Below, one piece after another: positions 26,601 to 38,504 of a stretch of 64,000 bases of DNA. The stretch is taken from NCBI RefSeq assembly GCF_000283155.1, contig NW_004454160.1:6162730-6226729 (forward strand), written 5' to 3'. Source of the DNA: Ceratotherium simum simum (taxonomy: Eukaryota > Chordata > Mammalia > Perissodactyla > Rhinocerotidae). The stretch's first letter is position 1; the number at the start of each line of letters is the position of its first letter. The translations under genes were made by a program, and so were the position numbers. Below the pieces are notes generated by a model, which saw nothing but the letters and a program-made list of their open reading frames with translations, did not search any database and had not been told where the DNA came from.

Positions 26601-26884
26601 AGAGTATGAACTCTTTCTCCCATTAGAATATAAACTCCCTAAGACCACAGACTTTGTATGATTCTCTGGTGTATTCCCAGACACTAAACAGTGCCTGAAA
26701 CAAAGAAGGTTCCCCCAAAATATTCATTATAGTAATGAATGAAGAAGAACAATGTTTGACATACATGCTTGACAAGGTAAAATCATAAACCCATATAACA
26801 AATAGCACAAAAGTCATCACTGTTCTGGTTAAATTTATTTCCAATTTCTTAATTGAATTAAAATGGAAAAAATAAGCAAGCAGA
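23618..26884. other. Intergenic, no gene seen
   Basis: Overlapping open frames at 24,102-24,568 in two phases show no known domain. An L2 relic covers about 26,420-26,745 (ATTGAATGTCTCCATTGTGC; AATATAAACTCCCTAAGACC). Confidence 0.5.
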
Positions 26885-27895
26885 AAATAGCAATGACTCC
26901 ATCTCACAATCATTAAGATGGCTATCAAAAAAACAGAAAATAGAGCCAGCCCTGATGGCCTAGTGGTCAAAATTGTGGAGCTCTCACTGCTTCAGCCACC
27001 CAGGTTTGTTTCTCAGTCACAGAACCCCACCACCCATCTGTCAGTTGCCCTGCTGTGGCAGAAGCTCACATAGAAGAACTAGAAGGACTTACAACTAGGA
27101 TATACAACCATGCAGTGGGGATTTGGGGAGGGAAAAAAAAGAATAAGATTGGCAACAGATGTTAGCTCAGGATGAATTTCTTCCCTGCAAAAAAACCCAG
27201 AAACCAAAAAACAGAAAATAGCAAGTGTCGACAAGGACATGGAGAAATTGGAACCCTTATGCACTGTTGGTGAAAATGTAAAATGCAGCTACTGTGGAAA
27301 ACAGTATGGTCATTCAAAAATATTTAAAAATAGAATTACTATATGACTCGGCAATTCTACTGTTGGGTATAAACAAAAAGAATTGGAAGCAAGGACTCAA
27401 AGAGATATTTGTACACCTCTCTTCATAGCAGCATTATTCACAATAGTCAAAATGTGGAAGCAACCCAAGTGTCCATAGATGGATGAATGGATAAACAAAA
27501 TGTGATATACATAAGATGGAATATTATTCAGTCTTAAAAAGGAAATGCTGATGTGCATAAATGACCCTTAATGACATTATGCCAAGTGAAATAAGCCAGT
27601 CACAAAAACGACATATCTGATTTATATGATTCCAGCTACATAAGGTACCTAAAGCAGTCAAATTCATAGAGCCAGAAAGTAGAATAGTGGTTGCCAGGGG
27701 CTAGGAGGAAGGCAGAATAGGGAATTAGTATTTAACGGGTACAGAGTTTCAGTTTTGCAAGATGAAGAGTTCTGAAGTTAGATAGTAATGGTTGCACAAG
27801 AGTGCGAATGCACTTAATATTACTGAACTGTACATTTAAAAATGGTTAAGATGGTAAATTTTATGTGCATTTTACCACAATTTTTTAAAAACTAA
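26885..27895 (+). mobile_element. L1 3' fragment with nested ERE
   Basis: ORF2 C-terminal and 3' UTR sequence (CACTGTTGGTGAAAATGTAA, AACCCAAGTGTCCATAGATG, GGTTGCCAGGGGCTAGGAGG) ending just before the SIKE1 promoter. A plus-strand ERE interrupts it at 26,944-27,205. Confidence 0.9.
26944..27205 (+). mobile_element. ERE SINE (older copy) with 16-bp target duplication
   Basis: Head AGCCAGCCCTGATGGCCTAG, diverged body, tail of A-rich sequence. AAAAAACAGAAAATAG is duplicated at 26928-26943 and 27206-27221, joining the L1 exactly. Confidence 0.9.
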
Positions 27896-27949
27896 ATGAA
27901 AAAGAAAAGAACGACGACTGAATAACAATCTACATCAATCAAAACCAGT

Positions 27950-28255
27950 AAGGAAAGGAGAAACTCAGCCCGCCCAGCCATAACTGAACTTGACCACCAG
28001 GCTGCGGGAACACGAAACCAAAGGCATTGCAAAGGCCAGGCCTCCGGCACTCCGCAAGGCGAGGCCGCAAGAAAGCCGCCGGTCAAAGCAAGTCACTCCC
28101 GGACTAGGCTACCACTGCGCAGGCGCATATAGCAGCTGCCGAGGCGCCTTTTAAGCGTACCTGGAAGTGACGTCTATAATGCTGAGACACGTTGCGGGAG
28201 GATCTGAGCGATTCTGGTAGGCGAGCAGAGGTGGGGCTGGGGTCGGGTGGCAGCT
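27950..28255 (+). promoter_or_regulatory. SIKE1: SIKE1 CpG-rich promoter and 5' UTR
   Basis: GC and CpG content rises sharply from about 27,950 and falls by about 28,480, covering the first coding exon. Visible sites are an NRF1-like palindrome TGCGCAGGCGCA at 28116-28127 and an ETS/CRE composite GGAAGTGACGTC at 28163-28174. Both are typical of TATA-less housekeeping promoters and sit 80-140 bases before the ATG. The transcription start is probably between about 28,170 and 28,220 (inference). Confidence 0.75.
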
Positions 28256-28414
28256 ATGAGCTGCACCATTGAGAAGATCCTGACAGACGCTAAGACGCTT
28301 CTGGAGAGACTGCGGGAGCATGATGCAGCTGCCGAGTCGCTGGTGGATCAATCGGCGGCGCTGCACCGGCGGGTAGCCGCTATGCGGGAGGCGGGGACAG
28401 CGCTTCCGGACCAG
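28256..28414 (+). CDS. SIKE1: SIKE1 coding exon 1
   Basis: Codons 1-53, ending GlyThrAlaLeuProAspGln in phase 0 at a GTCAGG donor. Twelve bases downstream a second donor, GTAGGG, lies in frame and would add Val-Arg-Gln-Arg (28415-28426). Human SIKE1 has 207- and 211-residue isoforms, which fits use of both donors. The 5' UTR extends upstream into the CpG-rich promoter. Confidence 0.95.
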
Positions 28415-31400
28415 GTCAGGCAGAGGGTAGGGGTCCGTGCCCTCAGGTACTGGGCACTTGAGGGATGGAGGGCGAGGTAAAATGGAAACTCGGCCTGGAA
28501 TTTATTCCTGGTCTCAGAGGGCAGCGGTGAGACCTTTCTGCGGGTTCGGGGCTGAGAATGCTGCCCTGGAGCTCTGACTCCTGCCTCTTCATTTACATCT
28601 GTGGCTGTTCTGTTGACGGCGCACTTAGTCTGTCTCTGTTTGTCCAGTATCAAGAGGATGCATCCGATATAAAGGACATGTCCAAATACAAACCTCACAT
28701 TCTGCTCTCCCAAGAGAATACACAGATTAGAGACTTGCAGCAGGAAAACAGAGGTTAGTCAGGACTTTTTTTGTAGTTACTATGATTTTCTCATATCCAG
28801 TAATATTTCAAAGGTTCTTACAAAAGTGTCAAACTGTTCACAAAAGTGCACGTGCTGTATGTATTTCCGGGTCAGTACTTTTAATAGGAAAAGTTACTGC
28901 GCTGGCCCAAAACAATGAAGTTTGTCACATTACCCTTTTCAATGTCATCTGACTGATTTTGTTTTTATAGGCAGCTTATCAAAGAGATGCTTAGTAGAGC
29001 TGAATTATTGCGTGGCTTATTTAGGCATCCCCAAATGGAAGCTTGCATAACGAAAGCGTTAATATCCTCAAGGGCTTAAAACTTAATGTTTAAATATTAA
29101 TTGAAATAAACACTAAAAACTGAAGGTTCTTTTAGGTTCTTGTGTAAGTGGAAGAGCTGAATTTTATCTTCAGGGTATATAGTCTTAAGCTTGAATGAGT
29201 ACATTATTTATGATAGGGCTATGAATAGTTATTTGTATATCAGTTTACAGAGGGCTTTCACATGTATCATCCCATTGTATTCTCATATCTTCATTTTGAG
29301 GTAGGCAAGCCAGGTATTTATTATTACAATATAGATAAAAAATAGGCTCAGAGAGGTTAAATGGTTTGCTTGAGTATTAAGCTAGTAACTCACAGAACTG
29401 AACTCAAACCCATGTCTTCTGATTCCACATCTCATTTTGTTTCTGCCAGACTATGCTGCCACTGGCCAGAAAGTTATTTTTCACGTAGACCTTAACTGTT
29501 GAGTTTTTTGGACCTAAACGCTGATTTACAACTTTGAATTCACAATATCTCATAGAGTGTCATAAAATTCCAACTGTTAAGAGTTTGGCTTTGGGAGTTA
29601 TCTCTCAGACATCACTGCCAAGTTATTTTATTTTTTGATAGAGCTATGGGTTTCCTTGGAGGAACATCAGGATGCTTTGGAACTCATCATGAGCAAGTAC
29701 CGGAAACAGATGTTACAATTAATGGTTGCTAAAAAAGCAGTGGATGCTGAACCAGTCCTGAAAGCTCACCAGTCTCACTCTGCAGTAAGAAACTTTGATG
29801 AATAAATTCTAAGTGAACTGAATTAAAATCTTGAAATTGTTTTGGATTGTGTGCTTGTTTTTGTTTTGTTTTTGTTTTTTTTGTGAGGAACATCAGCCCT
29901 GAGCTAACATCCATGCCAATCCTCCTCTTTTTGCTGAGGAATACTGGCTCTGAGCTAACATCTATTGCCAATCCTTCTCCTTTTTTTCCCCCAAAGCCCC
30001 AGTAGATAGTTGTATGTCATAGTTGCCCATCCTGCCAGTTGCTGTATGTGGGACGCTGCCTCAGCATGGCTGGACAAGCGGTGTGTCGGTACGCGCCCAG
30101 GATCCGAACCCAGGCCACCAGTAGCGGAGCGCATGCACTTAACCGCTAAGCCACGGGGACCGGCCCCGGTGTGCTTGTTTTTTTAAGAAAAGTAAGCTTG
30201 TTTTCCTTTCATGTCTATCACATTCGCTGTTGATTTTGCTATAGCTTTGTAAAGATATGAATAGAAAGAAGGGGGTAAAGGATTGTTCAGGTCCTTTTAT
30301 TTGAGTGAGACTGAGATTCCTCCTTCCCTCACCAAGATCTTTCTTCAACATGTTAATGAATGCTTAGTTCTTCCACCAAACATAATGCCAGTTAGTGTTG
30401 AAGGTGCTCAGTAAATACTTGGTTATTATAGTACATTTCACTAAACTGTAAGCTCTTTGATTGTAAGGAGCATGAATTCATCTTTTATCCCTAACATAGT
30501 ACCTAGCACATAGCAGGCAGTCAATAAACCTTTATTAAACTGAATTATGTAGCATTATACTGTGTTGTCAGGAGAGAGAAGTATGGTTTTAAAAAAATAT
30601 ATATGGCATAGTTTCTACACTTCAGTTGCTTATGATTTAATTTGGGAGACCCAGTAATTTTCCTTATGTTTGTAGAGTGCTTCATAGTTGTCATTGTACA
30701 TTCACATATACTCTGTAATTTAATCCTGGATTAATAGATTGGCATGTCACTCTTTGCTGCAGTGGAATTTATGAAAGATAAGTTTTATCTTAGATTCCAT
30801 TGAAAGAATTTTACTGACTTAACGAAAGTCTTAGGGAACAGGGATATTTTAAATATGTGAATGGCATTCATCTGGAAGAGAAAAATAAAGTTTATTTTCT
30901 GTAGTCTGGAGGAGAACACTTGAACCTTGAAGGAGACAGTTTAGCTCATATGAAAAACATGCTAAGAGATATGTCCAAAGATAGAATAAGAAACCTTGGA
31001 ATGTGGTAAGCTTCCTGCCAATAAAAGTATTCAAATTTAAGTTAAACAGCCACTTAGAGATATTGTCCAACATGCAGTGGTTGGTTAGACTAGAATTGAT
31101 CTTTTTTTTTTTTTTTCCCCGAGGAAGATTCACTCTGAGCTAACATCTGCTGCCAGTCTTCCTCTTTGTATGTGAGCTGCCACCACAGCATGGCCACTGA
31201 CAGACAAGTGGTGTAGGTCCGCGCCTGGAACTGAACCTGGGCCACTGAAGTGGAGCACACTGAACTCAACCAATAGGCCACTGGGGCTGGCCCTAGAACT
31301 GATCTTTTGAAAACAAATTGTTTGTGAATACCACAAGATAACTTTATTATGGCTTTACATCTGAGGACTCAGATTATAGTGAAACTCTTGTGTAACCTCT

Positions 31401-33366
31401 GTAGCATAGATTAAATGAACTTTTTTAACGTCATAATGTACATGTTCTCATGAACTTCATATTTGTAGAAAAGATGACATTTTCACCTTTTTTCTTAATA
31501 TCTTCACAGGAAATTGAAAGTCAGATTGACAGAATCTGTGAAATGGGAGAAGTGATGAGGAAAGCAGTTCAGGTGGATGATGACCAATTTTGTAAGATTC
31601 AGGAAAAACTAGCCCAATTAGAGGTAAGACTGTTGCTATTTTAGGTTCACAGTATTTCAGGGAGTTTTCATTGAGTCTGGAAGGTATGCCATCGCTATCC
31701 TATCACTGCAATGTATTGATGTTTTCTCTGTGCTCATAATTAACACCTCCTCCATACCCTTTTCAAGAAAGGAAATGTAATCAGCAGCAAATAATGAAAA
31801 TGCCAACTGTATATTGGCTAAAAATTGAGATATTAACATATCAAGAGTGTAGAGAGAATGGAAGGGACAGATTACATGTGAGCTAAAATCCGTCATCTGC
31901 CATAAAATGAAGTCAATTAGGTAATGGCTAAAATTGATGAGCAGAAAATAGCAGTATGGCTTGTTATTTAGAATTATGGAAGTAAATACCAAAAGAAATA
32001 GATAAAAGTATTAAAAGTGGTTGCCTTTGGGGAACAAAGCCAAGGGACTGATGTTTATTGTATAAGCCTTATAGTCTTGATTTTTTTAAAGCTATTTTCA
32101 TGTAATATTTTGATTAAAATAGGAATAATTTACAAAGCAAGGCCTGGGGTGTTAGTGTGCTCATAAAATTGTTAAGGAAAAACAGTACAATAGATGCTTT
32201 GAATGCCGCTTATTACAAGATACTGTCATGCGCCATTCGAGAAATACCAGAGAGAAAAAGATAGGGTCCCTGCTCAGAGTCTAGTGAAAGGAATAAGACT
32301 AGTACTTATATGATATGATATATGTTTTGATATGAAATGGTATATAATGGTATATAAATGCTAGGAGAGAGATACAGAGTATGAAGGGAAGCACTTTGTA
32401 TGGTAGAAGATTTAATGACCATGGGCTCTAACTCTTGGTGAAGCCTGAAAATGCTATGGTTTACCAGAATTTCCTGTAGAGAGAATAAGAATAAAGAGTG
32501 CAAGCTACCCTATCTGGAAATCAAAGGGAGTAACAAAGTCCCAAGCAGGAATTAGGAGTTAGTTAAAATGATAGAATAACTTTGTCTACACTACCCCAAT
32601 TGACCTCAGTTACAGAAACAGCCCTAAGGAAATGTTGGATGGATTTTACTGAATACTTTTAAGTGGAAAAAAATATGGGCATCAAATTGAGACCCCAGCA
32701 ATACTACATCCAAGATGTCTGAGTGTGGACAAGTTTTTGGACTTTTGTGAGTCATAGTGTCCTCTTCTTAAAGAGAATACAGATGTAGGCAATGATACCT
32801 ACCCTACAGATTGTTGTGAGATAATATATGTAAGACACCTACATAGTACCTGGCTATGTGTCCAATAAGTAGTTTCTTCTCCCCCTTTCCTTCCTTTCTC
32901 CAAAATTGGGACATCTAACAGAGAAGACTGAGCAGAGTGAAAATATTATTAGGAATTTGAAAAATAGAAGAAACAATAGTAAAACTTGTGGGAACCATGA
33001 AGAGTATGACAAGTAGTGAATTCTTCAAGTGGAGAGGGATCTTGTTTTTTTCTTTGTAGTCTTAACACTTGACATATAGAAATTACTCAGTAAATGTTTA
33101 TTAAATGAATCAATAAGTAGTATTTTAGGAAATTCTCAGTTCTTTTGTTTTCTTAAAATTTAAAATTAAAATAATATCCTTTCTGTTCCTAGCTCAAAAC
33201 AATGTCTTCTGATGCAGTTTGACAATCAAAATACCTGAAATAAATATATACCATTTTTTTTCAGCTTGAAAATAAGGAACTTCGAGAATTATTGTCCATC
33301 AGCAGTGAGTCTCTTCAGGTCAAGAAGGAAAACTCAATGGACACTGCTTCCCAAGCCATCAAATAA
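28256..33366 (+). CDS. SIKE1: SIKE1, suppressor of IKBKE 1 (complete, 5 coding exons)
   Basis: Five exons join in frame to 207 codons: 28256-28414, 28648-28753, 29642-29784, 31510-31623 and 33265-33366, all with GT-AG boundaries. The protein starts [20 protein letters not shown] and ends DTASQAIK, which I recognise as SIKE1; 207 residues is the usual length. The whole protein is predicted helical and coiled-coil, with no membrane segment or signal peptide, as expected of the FGFR1OP2/SIKE family. Known role: a cytosolic adaptor that binds TBK1 and IKK-epsilon and limits TLR3/RIG-I-driven interferon induction, and a STRIPAK component binding SLMAP. The ATG at 28256 has G at -3; the GTG three codons upstream is not a plausible start. 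No frameshift or premature stop is present. A few residues differ conservatively from the human protein as I remember it, for example Val instead of Ile after LeuTrp near residue 92. Confidence 0.97.
28648..28753 (+). CDS. SIKE1: SIKE1 coding exon 2
   Basis: Starts TyrGlnGluAspAlaSer after a TTTGTCCAG acceptor and ends GlnGlnGluAsnArg plus one base of the next Glu codon, at a GTTAGT donor. It is 106 nt, leaving phase 1, and encodes a charged coiled-coil segment. Confidence 0.95.
29240..29430 (-). repeat. MIR SINE in SIKE1 intron 2
   Basis: Complement of MIR: TAGGCTCAGAGAGGTTAAAT, GCTAGTAACTCACAGAACTG, CTCAAACCCATGTCTTCTGA. Confidence 0.7.
29642..29784 (+). CDS. SIKE1: SIKE1 coding exon 3
   Basis: 143 nt; completes the split Glu codon and encodes the segment from LeuTrpValSerLeuGluGlu through SerHisSerAla. 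It ends in phase 0 at a GTAAGA donor. It contains the family-typical LeuIleMetSerLysTyrArg stretch that follows the glutamate-rich helix. Confidence 0.95.
29863..30169 (-). mobile_element. ERE SINE in SIKE1 intron 3
   Basis: Antisense ERE1-type copy plus extra ERE body; ends CCACGGGGACCGGCCCC. TGTGCTTGTTTTT is duplicated at 29850-29862 and 30170-30182. It begins about 80 bases after exon 3. Confidence 0.93.
30425..30545 (+). repeat. L2 3' end relic
   Basis: CTGTAAGCTCTTTGATTGTA, TAGTACCTAGCACATAGCAG and TCAATAAACCTTTATTAAAC follow the L2 consensus order. Confidence 0.65.
30905..31005 (+). other. SIKE1: Candidate cryptic (poison) exon in SIKE1 intron 3
   Basis: A T-rich acceptor (TTTATTTTCTGTAG) and a consensus donor (GTAAGC) bracket 101 nt that are open for 33 codons in the incoming phase 0. 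Since 101 is not a multiple of three, inclusion shifts exon 4 out of frame and reaches a TGA after 15 codons, counting the split Trp codon. That stop lies roughly 65-70 nt upstream of the last junction, so the transcript should be an NMD target. The paralogue FGFR1OP2 carries an optional exon at the matching position, so this may be its diverged counterpart. Usage is not shown by the sequence alone. Confidence 0.4.
31106..31293 (-). mobile_element. ERE SINE in SIKE1 intron 3
   Basis: Antisense ERE with body GAGCTAACATCTGCTGCCAG and end CACTGGGGCTGGCCC. Flanks CTAGAATTGATCTTT and CTAGAACTGATCTTT are a near-exact target duplication. It lies about 85 bases past the candidate cryptic exon. Confidence 0.92.
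31510..31623 (+). CDS. SIKE1: SIKE1 coding exon 4
   Basis: 114 nt (38 codons) in phase 0, from GluIleGluSerGlnIleAsp to AlaGlnLeuGlu, with a TTCACAG acceptor and a GTAAGA donor. It includes the MetArgLysAlaValGlnVal segment that FGFR1OP2 shares as MetArgLysAla. Confidence 0.95.
32735..33115 (+). repeat. MIR and L2 relics in SIKE1 intron 4
   Basis: MIR-like 32,735-32,880 (GGCAATGATACCTACCCTAC) and L2 tail 33,015-33,115 (CAGTAAATGTTTATTAAATG). Confidence 0.6.
33265..33366 (+). CDS. SIKE1: SIKE1 coding exon 5 (terminal)
   Basis: 102 nt including the TAA stop at 33364-33366; encodes LeuGluAsnLysGluLeuArg to the C-terminus AlaIleLys. The acceptor follows a T-rich tract (CCATTTTTTTTCAG). The same exon continues as 3' UTR. 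Confidence 0.95.
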   Translation, partial: LENKELRELLSISSESLQVKKENSMDTASQAIK

Positions 33367-35370
33367 CTCAACTTCTACATGACAGCTGGAGATTGTTTAT
33401 CAAGGAAGGAAGTTATTATCTTTCTATTTGAGTATTGTCCATTCGTTGTCTTGACTCAGACTTGATTTAGTGTTGATTAAAGGTATCAGGTGGCAGTTTA
33501 CAATTCACGGTCAAAATTGGCTGTCCACAAAACAGTTTTTGGGTGTGTTAGTGAAAATACACACTGAGTTTCACCATTCGTTTCTCTAAGAGAGTACTTT
33601 TAATTTTCATTTCTGGGACCTCGATTTATATAAACTGTTTTCAGTTCATTTTTGTTTTCACATCTCTGAAACTTAGAGCATTTTATTATAAGACAGCAAT
33701 TTTATTTTATTTAGGATTATAAATTACAATTCTAAAAAGTTTTAAAAAGAGATTAGCTTTTTAAATCTATTTGGCATAAACTTTGATTTTTTTCCATTTG
33801 AGGAAAGTAATATAATTCTTCACAACTAGATGGGGAGATTCTCTGATTTATAATGTGATTCACTTTCTATGAAGTTTTAAGTCTCTCTGGTGCTCAGAGT
33901 TGGCACTTCGTGGCGTCTTTACTCTTAATTTGAGAGAACCTACTTCTAGTCCCCAGGAAACATACCTGAAAATAAGTCAACTGTTTTTTTCTACTGGAAG
34001 TAGTCATCATTTTGTTCAAAGAATGCTGAGTAATTTGTCCTGTGTATGTGCACACACACGTGTGCTCTTAGTTCAGATGCTAAAAGTGGCTTTTATTTGT
34101 TCTATTAGATATTAGTAGTCAATGTTTCAATTTTGTCCTACTAGAAAATCTTCAACTTCAGTAGTTTACCCAGTATGAAGAGCATATAATAAGTTTATTC
34201 ACATCATAGTTCTTAGGTACTACATTCTACTATCTAATTTATATATAACTTGTGTTTTATAGTTAAGAACCATCACTTACTTGGATGTCTTTCATTATTA
34301 GTACTAGTACTTTCTTTTTAGATCCATTTTTTACAAGGAAGCAAAGTTTTATCACCTAATAGAGTTATTACATTCAGAGTACTGTGTAGACAACAAAGCA
34401 GTGTTGAGATTCAAATGCTGAGTGATCAACTGGCTCACTCATCAACTCATTCCGTCATCTCAGTTTACTCACATTTCAAATTTACCAATTACTTCATGTT
34501 ATACTATCATATATAGTATAGATTTGCCCAGAAATAATTGAAATAATGAATGCTAAATCTGTCAATATTTTCCAGTAACACTAAGCACCATACTGCATGT
34601 GAGACAGACAGTATTAAAAAGAGTTTTTTGTTAGTGCTTTGTGTGATGTAAAATTTCTTTTTTACTGCCATAAAGAATTAACTCCAGTTAAGACAACAAA
34701 ATCTCTCCACGATACCCTAAAAGCATCTGATCCCAGTAATACTAATGGACTTTGCCTACAGCGGTGGGCTTTAATGAATAGGTATATGTCATTTGAGAAT
34801 TTGTCAAATTTCTATTCAAAGTCCTGCATAAAATTTGAAAAATACTTCCACCCCAAGTATGGGTATTTTTATCTTGTTCCCCAAAAGTAAACTTATAGTC
34901 CAGCCATTTGCCTTCAAGTATATGCCCTGAGTGCCACTGTTATGTCCCACAGTTCCATTCAGAACCTATACCATTTGTCAGGTGCCATGGCCAGTTTTCA
35001 TGAAAATGATAAAGTAATCAAATGGGCCATTAAAGTATAACATGGTGTCCCTTTATCTGCCTTATATTCCTTTAGAGTTGCTTATGAAGTTCTTTATATC
35101 TCAGATATCAGGATAAATCTTTATGTTAACATTTCCCCCTAGCAAATCAAAAGCTTGAAGTATGAGTCTAAAGAGCTCTCAGTGCCCTACATAATATAAA
35201 TTCTGGCTGAAGACAATGTGTAGTTAGAAAATTGAAATGAGGAAGGAATGTTCTTCATTTTGCATGGATATTAAAGTTTCTTTTGCAGTGGGTGGAGGAA
35301 CTTGACTGCTTTGCAAAATCTTAGCACAAACTTATCTTTTCTAATAAAAACCTCATTTGGAGAATATCAG
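33367..35370 (+). other. SIKE1: SIKE1 3' UTR (end uncertain)
   Basis: AT-rich sequence directly after the SIKE1 stop with no recognisable young repeat, consistent with a long 3' UTR. Candidate poly(A) hexamers are ATTAAA at 33476-33481, AATAAA at 35343-35348, and further AATAAA at 36732-36737 and 37354-37359. I cannot say which is used; the end given is the first canonical AATAAA plus a short cleavage distance. RNA data or 3'-end reads would settle it. Confidence 0.45.
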
Positions 35371-38300
35371 CTAATTTTACTCAGTAATGAGTCTAATTAG
35401 GAAGTGCAAAAGTTTATTTTTCATATATATAGCAACCTGTCAAGTAGACGGGTTTTCATAAATGTTTTGTAATTAGCAGAATGTAGTCAGCAGTATAACA
35501 AATAGTTGTTTCTGAAATGGTTTTAGAGATTTCCTCATGATTAGAAGTCACAAATTATATGATTACAAATCAAATTATAAAATTAAAACTGTTTGAAAGT
35601 ATCTTGAAAACTGCTTAAATATTATCAGTATTTACCTTTATTACCTTGACTTATATTAATACTTTATGCATAATTTGATTCAAACATTGAAGGTCTATTT
35701 CACTGTTCCTCAAAATGTGGTTCACTGACCTACTGAACTAGAAATTTGGGGATGAGATCCAGAAATTTGTATTTTAATAATCATCCCAGATAACTTTTGT
35801 AAGGACACTAGTTTAAGAATGTCTAGTCTACTATGTACCGGGCACTTCATTTAGAGTTATGAATAGAAAAAAGGGAAAAAAAGGTGTTGACACTGTTTTC
35901 AAAGAAAAATCTGGTAGAAGAGACAAACAAGTATACATACAATTACAATGCAGTGTGATGAGTCCAATATAAGGATGTATAGGATACAGATGAGAGACTA
36001 TTTAACCTTGAGAATCCAAAACAGACAACAAATGGGTAGGAGAACTAGAAACCTTGGTGCTTTCTAGTTATTATATAATCTCCATTTCAACTGTACCTCA
36101 TTTTACAGATACTCAGGCACAGGGAGATTATGTTATTTGTCCAAACTGGAACCAAGATTCAAACCCAGACAGACTCTTAAACATGATCTTAACCACTAAG
36201 TTTAGATGCCTTTAAATGCCAAATACTGTTCGGAGTTCAAGTGGTTCTTTATTAGCAAAATCTATTTTTATTAATAGTGCAAAAAAACCCACAGCCCATA
36301 TATTAGAAAATATCATGAATTCAGTAAGTCGAGTCTTAACTAATGAGACATAATTGTCATCTGTCTTCTAGAATGATGTAGCTGACAGTTTGTGTGCACG
36401 CAACTGAAGGGAACAATGCTTAATCAGTGGGCCTTGCCACGTACAGGAAAGAGTGCAGTTCTGTCTTTCAAATCTGTCTCCTTAGCATTTTTTTCATCCT
36501 TCATGCTATTTTCTTGTGGTTTCAAGAAAGTTGCTGCTGCGCCATATGTCAGGTTCATGTTGAAGGTGGGAAAAAAATGAGAAATGGCCTATACAAGCTA
36601 TATGTATCCTCTTTTATGAGGAAAAGCAAAGCTTTCCCAAGAATTCCAGACAGATTTCCCCTTGTATTATTTGTCTGACCTGTTAAATGTCACTGCTAGC
36701 TGCAAAGAAGGCTGGGTACATAGCTTCCCCAAATAAAATCAGTATTCTGTTAGCAAAGAGGAAAGAGTATAGAGAAAGCAACTAACGTCTGACACAAGTC
36801 GTTTTACATTGAATAGCTTTTACCAAGTATAAACATTAGCTGAAGGAGTGTGTTGATTCTGAGGAGCCAAGAGAATGGGCTGTGGCAGACATCTGTCATT
36901 TTTTTTTTGGCTGCCCAATATCCTAACTCCTATGTTTAGGGAATCCCTCACCTGATGAGGCAGACCCTTCCTCCCTCCTAAAAAATTTGGAAGTGTCATA
37001 TATGTTTTACCAGCCTCTTTTGCAGCTAGGGAAGATACATCTGCCTTAAACCTTCAAGTTATTGATACAAAGAAGCATGGAACTATGCAGAATTCTTTGA
37101 GTAAAAGGTGGTGACCTACAACAATGGCTACTACATCCAGCTCCATAGAGAAGCAGCAAAAGTGGCTTTAGTGACAACATTGAGTATCCAGAGTCAGCAA
37201 AGTCAGTGGTGTAAGCTGCAGTGTCTCTGCCCAATTTTGGACACAGTGGGATCTTTACAGAAGCACTTATCTGAGGTGATTACAGGCTATGTAGTGTCCA
37301 ATTCTGGTTTTCCAGCTGTCCTAGAGATCCTGAGGATTACTGATTAGCCTTTTAATAAAATCACTTCTAAAAGAATTAAGCCAATTCCCTATAATTAAGA
37401 ACACTGACTGATAAAATAAGCATACTTTAAAAAACAACAATGCAAATATAAATTTTGTCTACACTTTATGCATAATTTTGCACTTATATTTTAATGTAAT
37501 ATTTGACACAAAAGGATAAATGTGACATCCAAATTATCAAGCATAATAATAATTCATTACCTAATTTAAGAATTAGAACATTACCCATATTTTGCATTTA
37601 TCTATTTGAGCTCCTCTCCTGTCTCCCCCCACCCTCCCCTTTAATGGTTCTATCACGTGTAAAAAGACCTAAATTATGTTTAGTTTTGTTCCTTTTTGAG
37701 TTCTATAAAAACGATATCGTACTATATATAGTCTATGGGATTTGATTTTTTTCCACTCAACATTGTTTCTAAGATTCATGTTGTATGTAGCTGTCATTCA
37801 TTCATTTTCATTGATGTACAATATTTCGCTGTGTGACTATACAATATATTAAGGGATACATACATATATAATGATAAAATTATACATTTTTTAAAATCCT
37901 TGCTAATATCTGACTTCCTGATTTTTAATTCTCCCTTCATCTACCTCGTTTATTATTAGACACATTTCACTATAAGCAGTCAGATTTCATATTTTGCAGT
38001 TATTTCACTTGCAGTTGTCTCATGGCAACTTTCAGATTGAATTAAGGAGTATTATCCACTAATATTCATAGTGGAAATCAGATGATGCTTTTTCTTTTGT
38101 CACTCTCCAAGAATACTAAAAAGGAGGCAGAACCTTCAGAGCTTTGATGAACTACAATTCACTCAACATTTTATCTAGCCTCCTAGAAATACATGTGGAA
38201 TTGACGGAAATGAATTTCTGTATGTTACTGATCGTAAGATTCATTTTTCTTTCCTGTTTTAACATCTCTGAAATTGGGATATGTCTTATGCATGCAGGGG

Positions 38301-38500
38301 TTGTGGTGTGGTTGATTCTAAGCATAAGCACTGTTTGCATTCCTAGTGGCATGACTGGGCAAAGGCAAGCTCTTGATATTTCTGTCAATAAACTAAGGAC
38401 CATTTGAGAAAGGAATACAGGTTTAGCTGTTTTCTGTGAATTTTCCATCAACACCTTCTTGTAAGATCAAGAAAGTGCCAGCATAAGAACCTGGAGTATG
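35371..38500. other. Intergenic or distal SIKE1 3' UTR, old repeats
   Basis: Holds a MER5-like relic (about 35,700-35,815), a minus-strand MIR (about 36,060-36,200, CCTCATTTTACAGATACTCA), an LTR-like relic (about 36,840-37,380, ending in TTTTAATAAAATC) and an L1-like piece (about 37,590-37,860). No gene seen. Confidence 0.5.
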
Positions 38501-38504
38501 GCTG

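Noticed and set aside
1..28000. SYCP1 exons expected by synteny left of SIKE1
   Set aside because: No frame resembles SYCP1; its start should lie beyond the left edge.
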